Of a stretch of DNA of 64,000 bases, positions 29,053 to 38,288 are shown one piece after another. The notes below the pieces were generated by a model that saw nothing but the letters and a program-made list of their open reading frames with translations, did no database searches and was not told the origin of the DNA. The number at the start of each line of letters is the position of its first letter. The first letter of the stretch is position 1. The stretch lies in assembly GCF_028747205.1 (NCBI RefSeq), contig NZ_CP112880.1, positions 1,364,001-1,428,000 of the forward strand, written 5' to 3'. Both the position numbers and the translations under genes were made by a program. This stretch comes from Streptomyces sp. CA-278952 (GTDB lineage: Bacteria; Actinomycetota; Actinomycetes; Streptomycetales; Streptomycetaceae).

Positions 29053-30072
29053 ATGAAGCAGCGATTCCTGGGCCGTTCGGGGCTGCGCGTCAGCGAACTG
29101 TGCCTGGGGACGATGACGTTCGGCCAGGACACCGACGAGGCGGCCGCCCATCGGATCCTCGACACGTTCACGGAGGCGGGCGGCACGTTCGTCGACACCG
29201 CCGACGTGTACAACCACGGCGTCTCCGAGGAGATCGTCGGCCGGTGGCTGAAGGGCCGCAGGCGCGACGATCTCGTCATCGCCACCAAGGTGTTCGGGAC
29301 GATGGGCGAGTCCCCGAACGCGGGCGGGCTGAGCCGCAAGCACATCGTGTCGGCGGTGGAGGCGAGCCTGCGCCGCCTCGGCACGGACCACATCGACCTC
29401 TACCAGACGCATGTGTGGGACGCGACGACGCCGGTCGAGGAGACCCTCTCCACCCTGGACACGCTGGTGAAGGCGGGCAAGGTCCGCTACCTCGGCGCGA
29501 GCAACGTCTCCGCCTCCCAGCTCCAGCGCTCCCAGGACCTCGCGGACCGGAACGGCTGGGAGCGGTACGTAGCCCTCCAGCCGCTGTACAACCTGCTGGC
29601 GCGCGAGATCGAGTGGGAACTGGTCCCCGTCAGCGCGGCGGAGGGCGTCGGCATCATCCCGTGGAGCCCGCTCCAGGGCGGCTGGCTGACCGGCAAGTAC
29701 CGGCGCGGGATGACCGCCGCCGCGCCGGGGACCCGGGAGGCCCGCTACCAGGAGGAGCTGGGCCGGGAGGCCTGGCGGGAGCGGGACAACGAGGAGACCT
29801 GGAGGGTCGTGGAGGCGGTCGTCGCGGTGGCCGAGGAGGCGGGCCGCACTCCGGCGCAGACCGCGCTGCGCTGGCTGCTCGGCCGTCCCGGCGTCACCGC
29901 GCCGATCGTCGGGGCCCGGACGCCGGAACAGCTGGCCGACAGTCTCGGCGCGGCGGGCTGGGAGCTGACGGCGGAGCAGGCCGAGCGGCTGGACGCGGCG
30001 AGCGCCCGGCCGCTGCCCTACCCGTACGACGTCCTGCACCGCTTCCGGGACCGGGAGCCGCGCGACGACTGA
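29053..30072 (+). CDS. Aldo/keto reductase
   Basis: The 339-residue protein is a monomeric NADPH-dependent aldo/keto reductase. The catalytic set is visible: Asp and Tyr in [11 protein letters not shown], Lys in VIATKVFG and His in LYQTHVWD. The C-terminal [12 protein letters not shown] binds the cofactor. The ATG at 29053 is preceded by GAGAGG. It lies 91 bases after treZ and is probably a separate unit. The substrate is unknown. Confidence 0.93.
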   Translation: MKQRFLGRSGLRVSELCLGTMTFGQDTDEAAAHRILDTFTEAGGTFVDTADVYNHGVSEEIVGRWLKGRRRDDLVIATKVFGTMGESPNAGGLSRKHIVSAVEASLRRLGTDHIDLYQTHVWDATTPVEETLSTLDTLVKAGKVRYLGASNVSASQLQRSQDLADRNGWERYVALQPLYNLLAREIEWELVPVSAAEGVGIIPWSPLQGGWLTGKYRRGMTAAAPGTREARYQEELGREAWRERDNEETWRVVEAVVAVAEEAGRTPAQTALRWLLGRPGVTAPIVGARTPEQLADSLGAAGWELTAEQAERLDAASARPLPYPYDVLHRFRDREPRDD

Positions 30073-30093
30073 GCCGGGGAGGCCCGGGGCCGT

Positions 30094-31239
30094 CTACTCC
30101 ACGACGGCCAGTTCGCGGGCGGTGGTGTTGAGCCGCCGCCCGCCGTCCTCGGTGACCGCCACGATGTCCTCGATCCGGACGCCGAAGCGGCCCGGGAGGT
30201 AGATGCCCGGCTCCACGGAGAAGCACATGCCCGGCACCAGCGGCTGCTCCTCGCCCTCGATCATGTAGGGCGGCTCGTGGGTGGTGACGCCGATGCCGTG
30301 GCCGGTGCGGTGGATGAACCGTTCGCCGTAGCCGAATCCGGTGATCACCGCGCGGGCGGCCCGGTCGATCTCCTGGCAGGCGACGCCGGGCCGGACGGCG
30401 GCACAGCCCGCCTGCTGGGCCTCGCGGACGATGTCGTGGACCCGCTGCTCCTCGGCGGTGGGCTCGCCGACGTGAACCGTACGGGAGGTGTCGGAGCCGT
30501 AGCCGTGCTTGAGGCCGCCGAAGTCGAGGACGACCATGTCGCCGCGCTCGATGGTGCGTGCCCCGGCCTCGTGGTGCGGGTTGGCCCCGTTGGGGCCGGA
30601 GCCGACGACGGTGAAGTCGACCTGGGAGTGTCCGAACTCGCGGAGGAGGGCGGCCAGATCGGTGGCCACGTCGACCTCGCGGCGGCCGGAGAAGCGCACC
30701 TTGAGGATCTCCTCGTACGTGGCGTCCGCGGCGGCTCCGGCGGCGGTGAGCCGTTCCAGCTCGGCGGCGTCCTTCACCGCGCGGAGCATCGGGAGCGCCT
30801 CGGTGAGCGCGGTGTAGGAGGTGCCGGGCAGCTCCCGCTGGAGGCCGAGCAGATGCATCGCCCAGGCGTTGTCGCTGACGCCGAAGCGGCCCTCGGCGTC
30901 CAGCAGCGGGGCGGTCACCGCGTACGGGTCCTTGCCGTCGGTCCAGTCCCGCAGGGTGAGGGCGGGCGCCCCGGTGGCGGCGGCCGCGTCGGGGGCCTCC
31001 AGGGTCGGGACCACCAGGACCGGGTCCTGGCCGGCCCGCAGCACGAGGAGGGTGAGGCGTTCGGTGCTCACGGGGCGGTAGCCGGTGAGGTGGACGAGGT
31101 CGGGACCCGGCGCGACGATCACCCCGGCGAGCCCGGCCTCGGCGGCGGACTCGGCGGCGCGCGCCATCCGGGCCCGGTAGTCGGCGGCGGTGAAGGGCGG
31201 CGGGGCGGACTGCTGGGCGGACGGGCTCGGGCTGGACAT
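30094..31239 (-). CDS. M24 family Xaa-Pro peptidase
   Basis: The 381-residue protein has a creatinase-type N domain (about 1-140) and a pita-bread catalytic domain. Metal ligands appear in order: Asp in VVLDFGG, Asp in GSDTSRT, His in HRTGHGIG, Glu in SVEPGIY and Glu in VRIEDIV. This fits a dinuclear-metal aminopeptidase cutting Xaa-Pro bonds. The ATG at 31239 follows AGGAGG. It is cytoplasmic, and convergent with the aldo/keto reductase gene. Confidence 0.93.
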   Translation of the reverse strand: MSSPSPSAQQSAPPPFTAADYRARMARAAESAAEAGLAGVIVAPGPDLVHLTGYRPVSTERLTLLVLRAGQDPVLVVPTLEAPDAAAATGAPALTLRDWTDGKDPYAVTAPLLDAEGRFGVSDNAWAMHLLGLQRELPGTSYTALTEALPMLRAVKDAAELERLTAAGAAADATYEEILKVRFSGRREVDVATDLAALLREFGHSQVDFTVVGSGPNGANPHHEAGARTIERGDMVVLDFGGLKHGYGSDTSRTVHVGEPTAEEQRVHDIVREAQQAGCAAVRPGVACQEIDRAARAVITGFGYGERFIHRTGHGIGVTTHEPPYMIEGEEQPLVPGMCFSVEPGIYLPGRFGVRIEDIVAVTEDGGRRLNTTARELAVVE

Positions 31240-31345
31240 CAGGGCCTCCTGGCGGTGCGACACGGCACACAGCATCCTGCCCGCCCGGCGGGGCGTGCGC
31301 GACCGGCTTGCCGGAGTGCGTCGGACGTCGGCGACGCCGGCGGGC

Positions 31346-31437
31346 GCCATCGGGAACGACCAGCAGGCGCCGTCGGCAACGACCAGCCGCCGCCATCGGC
31401 AACGACCAGCAGGTGCCGTCGGCAACGACCGGTCGGT
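31346..31437. repeat. Four 23-bp tandem repeats
   Basis: Four contiguous 23-base units (GCC[A/G]TCGG[G/C]AACGACC...) alternate slightly between odd and even copies. They lie between the M24 peptidase start and the 3' end of the kinase gene, and the final base of unit 4 is the first base of the kinase stop triplet. Confidence 0.92.
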
Positions 31438-32087
31438 CAGAGGCGCACGATCAGGTCCGCCCGGTCCCGGCCCCGCTCCACCAGCCGGGCGTTCGCCTCG
31501 TCGGACCGGGCCACCCACTCCTCCGCGCGCCGCCGGGGCCTGCCGTGGCGGACATGGCGGTCGACGAGCCGGCGCACCCGGGCCTCCGGGTCGAGTTCCA
31601 GGAACCACACCTCGTCCAGCAGCCCGCGCACCGGGGCCCAGGGGCCGGCGTCGAGCAGCAGGTAGTTCCCCTCGGTGACGACGAGCGGGACGTCCGGCTC
31701 CACGGGCAGCGAACCCGCGACCGGCTCCTCCAGGGACCGGTCGAAGGCCGGGGCGTAGACCGCGTGCAGCGGGTCCGGTGCGCGCAGCCGCCGCAGCAGG
31801 GCCGCGTACCCGGCCGCGTCGAAGGTGTCGGGGGCGCCCTTGCGGTCGGCGCGGCCGAGGCGGTCCAGCTCGGCGGCGGCGAGGTGGAAGCCGTCCATCG
31901 GGACGAGGGCGGCGCCTCCGTCCAGGGCCGCGACGAGCCGTTCCGCCAGGGTGGACTTGCCGGCCCCGGGCGGGCCCGCGATCCCCAGGACCCGTCGTCC
32001 TCCGGTCGCGGCGAGGGCGCGGGCCCGGTCCGTCAGGGCGGCGAGGCCGCCGGCGCTCGTGCCGTCCACGATGTCCATGCGGGGCAT
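31437..32087 (-). CDS. P-loop nucleoside/nucleotide kinase family protein
   Basis: The 216-residue protein is a uridine kinase/pantothenate kinase-like P-loop enzyme: Walker A GIAGPPGAGKST, substrate loop VPMDGFHLA, and the LID-like VVTEGNYLLLD. Relatives phosphorylate nucleosides or sugars; the substrate here is uncertain. The start is ATG at 32087 or 32078 (MDIVDG); neither has a good ribosome site. The C terminus abuts a 23-bp repeat array. Confidence 0.82.
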   Translation of the reverse strand: MPRMDIVDGTSAGGLAALTDRARALAATGGRRVLGIAGPPGAGKSTLAERLVAALDGGAALVPMDGFHLAAAELDRLGRADRKGAPDTFDAAGYAALLRRLRAPDPLHAVYAPAFDRSLEEPVAGSLPVEPDVPLVVTEGNYLLLDAGPWAPVRGLLDEVWFLELDPEARVRRLVDRHVRHGRPRRRAEEWVARSDEANARLVERGRDRADLIVRL

Positions 32088-32109
32088 TGTGCGACGACGG
32101 GGAGCCCAG

Positions 32110-32143
32110 GCGTTAGTGTGACGGCGTTAGTGTTACGTATAAC
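32110..32143 (+). promoter_or_regulatory. Direct repeat and GTTA-TAAC element before the VOC gene
   Basis: GCGTTAGTGT occurs twice (32110 and 32124, 14-base period), followed by GTTACGTATAAC (32132-32143), whose arms GTTA/TAAC are inverted. It lies 25-60 bases upstream of the VOC gene start and may include its promoter or an operator. Confidence 0.4.
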
Positions 32144-32168
32144 CTCATCGATGGAAGGCTCCCCCGCC

Positions 32169-32561
32169 ATGTCCCGTATCGCCCTGGTCACCCTGGTCGT
32201 CCGCGACTACGACGAGGCGCTCGCGTTCTACCGCGACGCGCTCGGCTTCGAGCTGGTGGAGGACACCGACCGGGGCGACGGCACCCGCTGGGTGGTGGTG
32301 CGCCCGCGCGGAGCCGCGCCCGGCACGGGGCTGCTGCTGGCCCGCGCGAAGGACGAGGTCCAGAGCGGGGCCGTGGGGGCGCAGACGGGCGGCCGGGTCG
32401 GCTTCTTCCTGCACACCGAGGACTTCGCGGCCGACCACGCCCGGATGGCGGCGGCCGGGGTGCGGTTCCTGGAGGAGCCCCGGCACGAGCCGTACGGCTC
32501 CGTCGCGGTCTTCGAGGACCTCTACGGCAACCGCTGGGACCTGCTCCAGCCCGCCGCCTGA
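32169..32561 (+). CDS. VOC (glyoxalase/dioxygenase fold) family protein
   Basis: The 130-residue protein is a single VOC unit of two beta-alpha-beta-beta-beta repeats: LVVRDYDEALAFYRDALGFE at the N terminus and GSVAVFEDLYGNRWDLLQ at the C terminus with the usual Glu ligand position. Members act in glyoxal detoxification, antibiotic binding or ring cleavage; this one is not assigned. The ATG at 32169 is preceded by GGAAGG. Confidence 0.88.
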   Translation: MSRIALVTLVVRDYDEALAFYRDALGFELVEDTDRGDGTRWVVVRPRGAAPGTGLLLARAKDEVQSGAVGAQTGGRVGFFLHTEDFAADHARMAAAGVRFLEEPRHEPYGSVAVFEDLYGNRWDLLQPAA

Positions 32562-32598
32562 CCCGCACGCCCCCGGTGCGACCCCGCCACCGGCCCCC

Positions 32599-33264
32599 TT
32601 ACGAGGTGGAGCCGTCCCGGCCCTCCAGGTAGGCCAGCACCGCGAGGACGCGGCGGTGGACGGCGCCGTCGTCCGGCTCCAGGCCGAGCTTGGCGAAGAT
32701 CGAGCCGATGTGCTTGCTCACCGCCCGTTCGGAGACGGTGAGTTCGGCGGCGATGGTGGCGTTCGCCTTGCCCTGCGCCATGTGCTCCAGGACCTCGCGC
32801 TCGCGGGCGGTGAGGCTCTGGAGCGGGCCCGCCGAGGACTTGCGGGTGAGGAGCTGCGTGACCACCTCCGGGTCGAGCGCGGTGCCGCCCGCCGCCACCC
32901 GGTCCAGGGCCTCCAGGAACTGCTCGACCCGGCCCACCCGGTCCTTGAGCAGGTAGCCGATGCCCCGGGCGCCTTGGGCGAGCAGCTCGGCGGCGTACGT
33001 CTCCTCGACGTACTGCGACAGGACCAGGATCGGCAGGCCGGGCAGTTCGGCGCGGGCGGCGATCGCGGCCCGCAGCCCCTCGTCGCGGAAGGTGGGCGGC
33101 AGCCGTACGTCCAGCACGGCGACGTCCGGGCGGTGTTCGAGCAGGGCGGGCAGGATCTCCGGGCCGGCCGCCGCGTCGGCCACCACCTCGTGTCCGGAGC
33201 TGGTGAGCAGGAGGACGAGGCCCTCGCGCAGGAGGGCGTTGTCCTCGGCGATCACGATCCGCAC
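32599..33264 (-). CDS. NarL/LuxR-type response regulator
   Basis: The 221-residue regulator has a receiver domain with acidic pocket IAEDN and phosphoacceptor Asp in VAVLDVRLPP, then a LuxR-type helix-turn-helix (LTAREREVLEHMAQGKANATIA). The GTG at 33264 overlaps the end of the kinase gene by 13 bases and has GGAG six bases upstream. It should be phosphorylated by the adjacent kinase and probably controls the divergent ABC export genes. Confidence 0.93.
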   Translation of the reverse strand: MRIVIAEDNALLREGLVLLLTSSGHEVVADAAAGPEILPALLEHRPDVAVLDVRLPPTFRDEGLRAAIAARAELPGLPILVLSQYVEETYAAELLAQGARGIGYLLKDRVGRVEQFLEALDRVAAGGTALDPEVVTQLLTRKSSAGPLQSLTAREREVLEHMAQGKANATIAAELTVSERAVSKHIGSIFAKLGLEPDDGAVHRRVLAVLAYLEGRDGSTS

Positions 33265-34484
33265 GGCAGCTCCACTTCGATGTCCGTCGGCCCCCCGGTG
33301 GGGCTGCTGACGCGGGTGGCGCCGTCCAGCGCGGCGACCCGCCGCCGGATGCCCACCAGCCCGCTGCCGGCGCGTTCGTCCGCGCCGCCGCGACCATCGT
33401 CGCCGATGGTCACCCGCAGGAGGCCGGGGGGCCGGTCGACGCGGACCCGGGCGGCGGTGGCGCCGCTGTGCTTGCTGATGTTGGTGAGCGCCTCGGCGAC
33501 CACGAAGTAGGCGGCGGCCTCGATCGCGGCGGGCAGCCGCCGCCCGTCCTCCACCGCGTCCAGCTCCGCCGTGACGGGTACGGCGACATCGGCGGCCAAC
33601 GCCCGTACCGCACCGGCCAGTCCACGGTCGGTGAGGACCGGCGGGTGGATGCCGCGCACCACGTGCCGCAGCTCGGCGAGCGCGGCTTCGGCCCCGTCCT
33701 GCGCCTCGTCCAGGCGGGCCCGCGCGGCGGCCGGATCGCGGTCGAGCAGCTGTTTGGCGAGCCCGATCCGCATCGACAGGGCGACGATCCTGGCCTGGGC
33801 GCCGTCGTGCAGGTCCCGCTCGATACGCCGCAGTTCGGCCCCGTGCGCGGCGACCGCGCCGGCCCGGCTCTCGGTGAGGTGGGCGATCCGCTCGGTGAGT
33901 TCGGCGGCGGGCGGCGGGGCGAGCAGGGCCATGGTCCAGCCCGCCGAGAGGTCGGCCAGCACCGGGTGCCAGCGCAGGGCCCAGCCGGGCCGGTCGGGCG
34001 GCTCGATGCCGTACTCGTCGGCCCGCCGCCGGTCCACCAGTCCCACGACGGACAGCGCGATGCCGTCCACCAGCAGGGCGACGGGCCAGAGGATCATCGT
34101 GAGGTAGCCGAGCCCCATGCCGAAGAGCGTCTGGACGGGCAGCCAGAGCGCGAGCCGCCAGGTGGTCCGGTCGGTGAGCGTCCGGCGGACCCGCTCGGGC
34201 AACTCGCCGCCGCCCAGCGGCGGATACGACGCGGGGCGGTGTCCCGGCCCGAGCCGGGCCGCCGCCCTGCGGCTCTCCGCCGAGGCGGCACGGCGCAGCA
34301 GCGTGGCGGCCTCCGGCAGCGCGGGCAGCCCGATGATCGCGACGGCGAAGAGGAGGGCGGCCACCACCAGGAACGCGCCGACGTAGGTCAGCATCGCGAC
34401 CCCGATGCCGATGAGGAGGTAGCGCGAGGCGTCCCAGGAACGCCGGACGGCGACCGTGAGGGGACCAGGTGGTGAGCTGCTCAT
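33252..34484 (-). CDS. DesK-like (HisKA_3) sensor histidine kinase
   Basis: The 410-residue kinase has an N-terminal membrane region of hydrophobic helices (LLIGIGVAMLTYVGAFLVV; later LPVQTLFGMGLGYL). The dimerisation helix bears the phospho-His (ERDLHDGAQARIVAL). The ATPase domain shows AEALTNISKHS and IGDDGRGG with GSGLVGIRRR. The ATG at 34484 is chosen over a Pro-rich upstream extension. It pairs with the downstream regulator. The stimulus is unknown; a membrane or cell-wall signal is likely from the neighbouring exporter. Confidence 0.92.
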   Translation of the reverse strand: MSSSPPGPLTVAVRRSWDASRYLLIGIGVAMLTYVGAFLVVAALLFAVAIIGLPALPEAATLLRRAASAESRRAAARLGPGHRPASYPPLGGGELPERVRRTLTDRTTWRLALWLPVQTLFGMGLGYLTMILWPVALLVDGIALSVVGLVDRRRADEYGIEPPDRPGWALRWHPVLADLSAGWTMALLAPPPAAELTERIAHLTESRAGAVAAHGAELRRIERDLHDGAQARIVALSMRIGLAKQLLDRDPAAARARLDEAQDGAEAALAELRHVVRGIHPPVLTDRGLAGAVRALAADVAVPVTAELDAVEDGRRLPAAIEAAAYFVVAEALTNISKHSGATAARVRVDRPPGLLRVTIGDDGRGGADERAGSGLVGIRRRVAALDGATRVSSPTGGPTDIEVELPCGS

Positions 34485-34651
34485 GGCAGCCCACGGTACG
34501 GGGGCGGGCCCGCCGCCGGAGGGGGGCGGTCCCCCGGCCGGGGGTGGAGCTGGCTGTACCCCGGGTCCGGTAGTGCGCACCCTCGCCCGGACGCGTCCCG
34601 ACTCATAGCGTTCTAGCAGGTCAAACGGTACGGGGACGGTGGAGGCGAACA
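34485..34651. promoter_or_regulatory. Divergent region of two-component and ABC export genes with palindromes
   Basis: Two perfect palindromes lie here: GGCGGGCCCGCC (34503-34514) and CCCCCGGCCGGGGG (34531-34544). The 167-base region holds both promoters. A CATAGCGTTCTAGC segment near 34604 is a possible -10 area for the ABC genes. Either palindrome could bind the response regulator. Confidence 0.45.
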
Positions 34652-35362
34652 GTGGGTACGACGATGGTGGAGCAGGCGGCCGCGCTCGGTCTGGAGGGGG
34701 TGAGCCGGAGCTACGGGCGACGCGGGAGCAGTCGGAGGACGACGGCGCTCGACGGGGTCAGCTGCGCTGTTCCGGCCGGCAGTTTCACCGCGGTGGTCGG
34801 CCCCTCGGGTTCGGGCAAGAGCACCTTCCTCCAGGTCGCGGCGGGCCTGGACCGGCCGACCTCGGGCACGGTCAGGATCGCCGGCACGGATCTCGGGTCG
34901 CTCTCGGAGGCCGCGCTGACCCGGCTGCGCCGGGACCGGATCGGGTTCGTCTTCCAGTCGCACGCGCTCAACCTGGTGCCGTCGCTGTCCATCGAGGAGA
35001 ACGTGGTGCTGCCGCTGGTGCTGGGCGGCGCGGACCCGGGCGGCCCAGATGTGCTGGCGCGGGGACGGGAGTTGCTGGCCCGGGTGGGTCTCGCGGGGCG
35101 CGGCGGCGACGGGCCGTCGACGCTGTCGGGCGGCCAGCAGCAGCGGGTCGCGGTGGCGCGGGCGCTGGTGACGGAGCCGGAGGTGATCTTCGCGGACGAG
35201 CCGACCGCCTCCCTCGACCCGGAGTCCGCGGCGCTGGTGCTGGCGCTGCTGCGGGACGCCGTACGGATCGAGGGCCGCACGGTCGTGATGGTCACCCATG
35301 ACCCCGTGGCGGCGAGCTGGGCGGACACCGTGCTGACGATGGACGGCGGTCGGCTGCGATGA
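34652..35362 (+). CDS. ABC transporter ATP-binding protein (MacB/LolD type)
   Basis: The 236-residue ATPase has Walker A GPSGSGKST, signature LSGGQQQR, Walker B VIFADEPT and the switch His in VTHD. The sequence FQSHALNLVPSLSIEENV is typical of MacB/LolD-type ATPases that drive FtsX-fold permeases. The start is a GTG with GGAGG upstream. It is coupled to the next gene by an ATGA overlap. Confidence 0.95.
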   Translation: MGTTMVEQAAALGLEGVSRSYGRRGSSRRTTALDGVSCAVPAGSFTAVVGPSGSGKSTFLQVAAGLDRPTSGTVRIAGTDLGSLSEAALTRLRRDRIGFVFQSHALNLVPSLSIEENVVLPLVLGGADPGGPDVLARGRELLARVGLAGRGGDGPSTLSGGQQQRVAVARALVTEPEVIFADEPTASLDPESAALVLALLRDAVRIEGRTVVMVTHDPVAASWADTVLTMDGGRLR

Positions 35363-38127
35363 GAAGGCGTACGGGCGCGGCGGCCCAGGAGCCGTCGGAA
35401 GTACCGGACGGGCGTACGGGCGCGGCGGCCCAGGAGCCGTCGGAAGTACCGACCGGACGCACGGGCGCGGCGGCCAGGAAGCCGTCGGGAGCCCGGACCG
35501 GACGGGTGAGCACGGCGGCGCGGGAGCCGCTGGGGGTGCGGCAGGGGTCGCGGCGGGCGTCGGCGTTCCTGGCCCGGCGGTCGCTGGCCACGCACCGGCG
35601 GGCCTGGGCGGCGGTGATCGTGGCGACGGGCGCCGCCGCCGCGCTGGTCGGCGCGTTCGCGTTCGTCGTCGGCTCGCTGCTGGTGGCCGCGCCGCCGGTG
35701 CAGCGGTACGCCGGCGCGGACGCGGTGGTGGCGGCGGACCAGAAGGTGTCGTACACCGCGAAGCCCTGGGGCAGTGAACCGAGGACCGCGACGGCGTATC
35801 TGCCGGAGCGGGCCCGCCTGGACCGGTCGGTGCTGGCCGCGGTGGCGGGGGCCGACGGGGTGGCTAAGGCCGTCGCGGACGATTCCGTGCCGGTGTCCAC
35901 GGGCAACGGGCATCCCGCGGTGGGCCGCTCCTGGCCGTCCGCCGTGCTCACCCCGTACGAGCTGGCCGAGGGCCGGGCCCCAAGGGACGCGACGGAGGTC
36001 GTCCTGGACGGCGCGCTCGCGGCGGGCGGTCAGGCCCCGGGCGAGCGGGTCGTGCTGCGGGCCGGCGGAGCCGCCCGGACGTACACCGTCAGCGGGATCG
36101 CCCGCTCCGGGGCCGGGGGCGACGCTCCGCCGGCCGTGTTCTTCACCGAGCCCCGGCTGACCGCCCTGGCCGGGCACCCGGGCCGGATCGACGCGATCGG
36201 CGTGGTCGCGGAGCCGGGCGTCTCGCGGGACGCGCTGCGGGACGCGATCGGCGCGGTCCTGCCGGAGCGTTCGGGCGTCCCCGGGTCCGACCGGGGGGTG
36301 CGGGTGCTGACGGGTGCGGAGCGAGGGGAGGCCGAGCACGTGGACGCGCTCGGCGGACGCGGTGACCAGCTGGCCCTGCTCGGTTCGATCGGCGGCACCG
36401 TGCTGATGGTGGCGCTCCTCGTGATCGCCTCGACGCTGTCCCAGGCGATCCATCAGCGGTCCGGGGAGCTGGCGCTGCTGCGGGCGGTGGGGGCCTCGCC
36501 CCGTCAGCTGCGGTCCGCGATCGGCCGGGAGGCGGGCCGGGTATCCGCGGCGGCGGCACTGCTGGGCGGCATCGGTGCCGTGCCACTGGGTCTCGCGATG
36601 CGTTCGCTGCTGACGACCGATGCGCTGCCGCTGCCGGTGCCGTGGTGGCTGCCGCCCGCCGCGGCGCTGACCGGCGGGCTGCTGGTCGCGCTGCTCGCGC
36701 GGCCGGTCGCGATGCTCGCCGCCCGGTCCATCACCCGGCTGCGGCCGGCCGCCGCGCTGGGTGCGGTGACGGCGGACGAGCCGAGCGAGCCGGGACGGTT
36801 CCGTACGGTGGCGGGGGCCGTGCTGGCCTTCGCCGGGATCAGCTCGGCGGGGGTCGCGACGACGCAGAGCGGCCAGGCGGCGGGCGCCGCCGCCTCGGGC
36901 GCGGCGTTGTCCCTGGTGATCGCGGTCGCCCTGTTGGGGCCCCGGATCTCCCGGATCGTCCTGGGCGTGCTGGGTCGCCCGCTGCGCCGGGTGGGCGGGG
37001 TCTCGGGGTTCCTGGCCGAGCGGGCCGCCTCGGCGCACACCCGGCGGCTCGCCACCGCGTTCACCCCGATCGTGCTGGTGGTCGCGTTCGTCTGCGTGCA
37101 GCTCGCCTCGGGGCCGACGATGGAGCGTGCCTCCGGCCACCAGGCGTCCGCCGCGCTGCGGGCGGACCTGGTGGCGACGGGCGGCGGGGCGGGGCTGCCC
37201 GCCGGGGCGGCCCGGGCGGTGCGGGAGGCTCCGGGGGTCACGGCGGCGACCGGGGTGCTGCGTTCGGCGGTCGTCCTGGCCGACCGGCAGGCCGGCGAGC
37301 CGGTGCTGACCCGGCTGCCCGTGCTGGGCGTGGAGGCGCGCGGCCTGTCCGGCACGCTCGATCCCGGCGTCACGGCGGGCGACCTGGACCGGCTTACGGG
37401 GCGGGACGCCGTCGCGGTCGGGGCGGACCGGGCGAAGAGCCTGGACGTCGGCCCCGGGGACCGGGTCGCGCTGCGGCTCGGCGACGGTACGCGGGTGGAA
37501 CCCCGGGTCGTCGCGGTGTACGAACACGAGCTGGGCCTGGGCGAGTTCCTCTTCCCGCGCGAGGCGTTGGCGGGCCATGTCTCGGCCGCGCGGGACCAGG
37601 CCGTGCTGATCCGGACCGGGGGTGCGTCCGGTGCGGACCCGGCGGCCGCGGTGCGTCGGGCGCTGGCTCCGTACGGCGGCGGGGTCGCGGTACGGGCCGC
37701 CACCGGCGACGACGTGGCGATCGCTCCACCGGTGTCGGACGGGGACAACGCCGTGATCGTCATCGGCGTCGGGGTGATCGGCGGCTTCGCGCTGCTGGCG
37801 GTGGTGAGCACGCTGGCGCTGATCACGGTCGGCCGCCGGGGTGAGTTCCGGCTGCTGCGGATGGTCGGCACGGGGCGTCGGCAGCTGCGGCGGATGCTGG
37901 TGCTGGAGACCGGTCTGGTCACGTTCGCCGGGCTGGTGATCGGCACGGCGGTGGCCGCGATCCCGCTGACCGCGTTCGCCGTCTCGGTGGCGGGCACGGC
38001 ACCCTATCTCCCGCCGGTGCACTACGCGGTGATCGCGGGGGCGGTGGCGCTCGCCGCGGCGGCGGGGACGCTGGTCCCGGGCGCCTCGGCCGGAGGACGC
38101 TTCGTCCTGGGACGCCGGGCGGGGTGA
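35359..38127 (+). CDS. FtsX/MacB-type ABC permease with repeated N terminus
   Basis: The 922-residue permease has two FtsX modules, each with hydrophobic helices around a large extracellular loop; helices begin near AWAAVIVATGAAAALVGAFAFVV and end near ALAAAAGTLVPG. Such proteins move lipids, peptides or drugs rather than sugars. The first 63 residues hold four copies of a 15-residue repeat (RTGAAAQEPSEVP...). The ATG overlapping the ATPase stop is used, but a GTG at 35506 (residue 50) would skip most of the repeat. Control by the divergent two-component system is likely. Confidence 0.9.
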   Translation: MRRRTGAAAQEPSEVPDGRTGAAAQEPSEVPTGRTGAAARKPSGARTGRVSTAAREPLGVRQGSRRASAFLARRSLATHRRAWAAVIVATGAAAALVGAFAFVVGSLLVAAPPVQRYAGADAVVAADQKVSYTAKPWGSEPRTATAYLPERARLDRSVLAAVAGADGVAKAVADDSVPVSTGNGHPAVGRSWPSAVLTPYELAEGRAPRDATEVVLDGALAAGGQAPGERVVLRAGGAARTYTVSGIARSGAGGDAPPAVFFTEPRLTALAGHPGRIDAIGVVAEPGVSRDALRDAIGAVLPERSGVPGSDRGVRVLTGAERGEAEHVDALGGRGDQLALLGSIGGTVLMVALLVIASTLSQAIHQRSGELALLRAVGASPRQLRSAIGREAGRVSAAAALLGGIGAVPLGLAMRSLLTTDALPLPVPWWLPPAAALTGGLLVALLARPVAMLAARSITRLRPAAALGAVTADEPSEPGRFRTVAGAVLAFAGISSAGVATTQSGQAAGAAASGAALSLVIAVALLGPRISRIVLGVLGRPLRRVGGVSGFLAERAASAHTRRLATAFTPIVLVVAFVCVQLASGPTMERASGHQASAALRADLVATGGGAGLPAGAARAVREAPGVTAATGVLRSAVVLADRQAGEPVLTRLPVLGVEARGLSGTLDPGVTAGDLDRLTGRDAVAVGADRAKSLDVGPGDRVALRLGDGTRVEPRVVAVYEHELGLGEFLFPREALAGHVSAARDQAVLIRTGGASGADPAAAVRRALAPYGGGVAVRAATGDDVAIAPPVSDGDNAVIVIGVGVIGGFALLAVVSTLALITVGRRGEFRLLRMVGTGRRQLRRMLVLETGLVTFAGLVIGTAVAAIPLTAFAVSVAGTAPYLPPVHYAVIAGAVALAAAAGTLVPGASAGGRFVLGRRAG
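35368..35547 (+). repeat. Four 45-bp coding repeats in permease N terminus
   Basis: Units at 35368, 35413, 35458 and 35503 encode 15-residue repeats. The first two are almost identical in DNA, the third and fourth progressively diverged. Frame is conserved. Confidence 0.9.
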
Positions 38128-38172
38128 GGGGTGAGGGGTGAGGGGCGGCGGGGCGAGAGGCGGCGGGGCGGG

Positions 38173-38278
38173 GCGGGCCAAGAGGCAAGCCGAGCGTCCG
38201 GCGGGGCGGGCCGGGAGACGGGCTGGGCGACGGTCGAGGCGGGCCGAGAGGCGAGCCGAGCGTCGGGCGGGGCTGGGC
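38173..38278. repeat. Direct repeat of about 38 bp after the permease gene
   Basis: GCGGGCC[A/G]AGAGGC[A/G]AGCCGAGCGTC... occurs at 38173 and again at 38239, 66 bases apart, in the G-rich gap between the convergent permease and LysR genes. The gap also has a GTGAGGG triplet run at 38126-38145. Confidence 0.8.
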
Positions 38279-38288
38279 GGGTCCGGAT

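Noticed and set aside
34711..38181. 1156-codon open frame on the minus strand
   Set aside because: It is antisense to clear ABC ATPase and FtsX genes; long antisense frames are expected in GC-rich DNA, and its product is Arg/Pro-rich without a domain.
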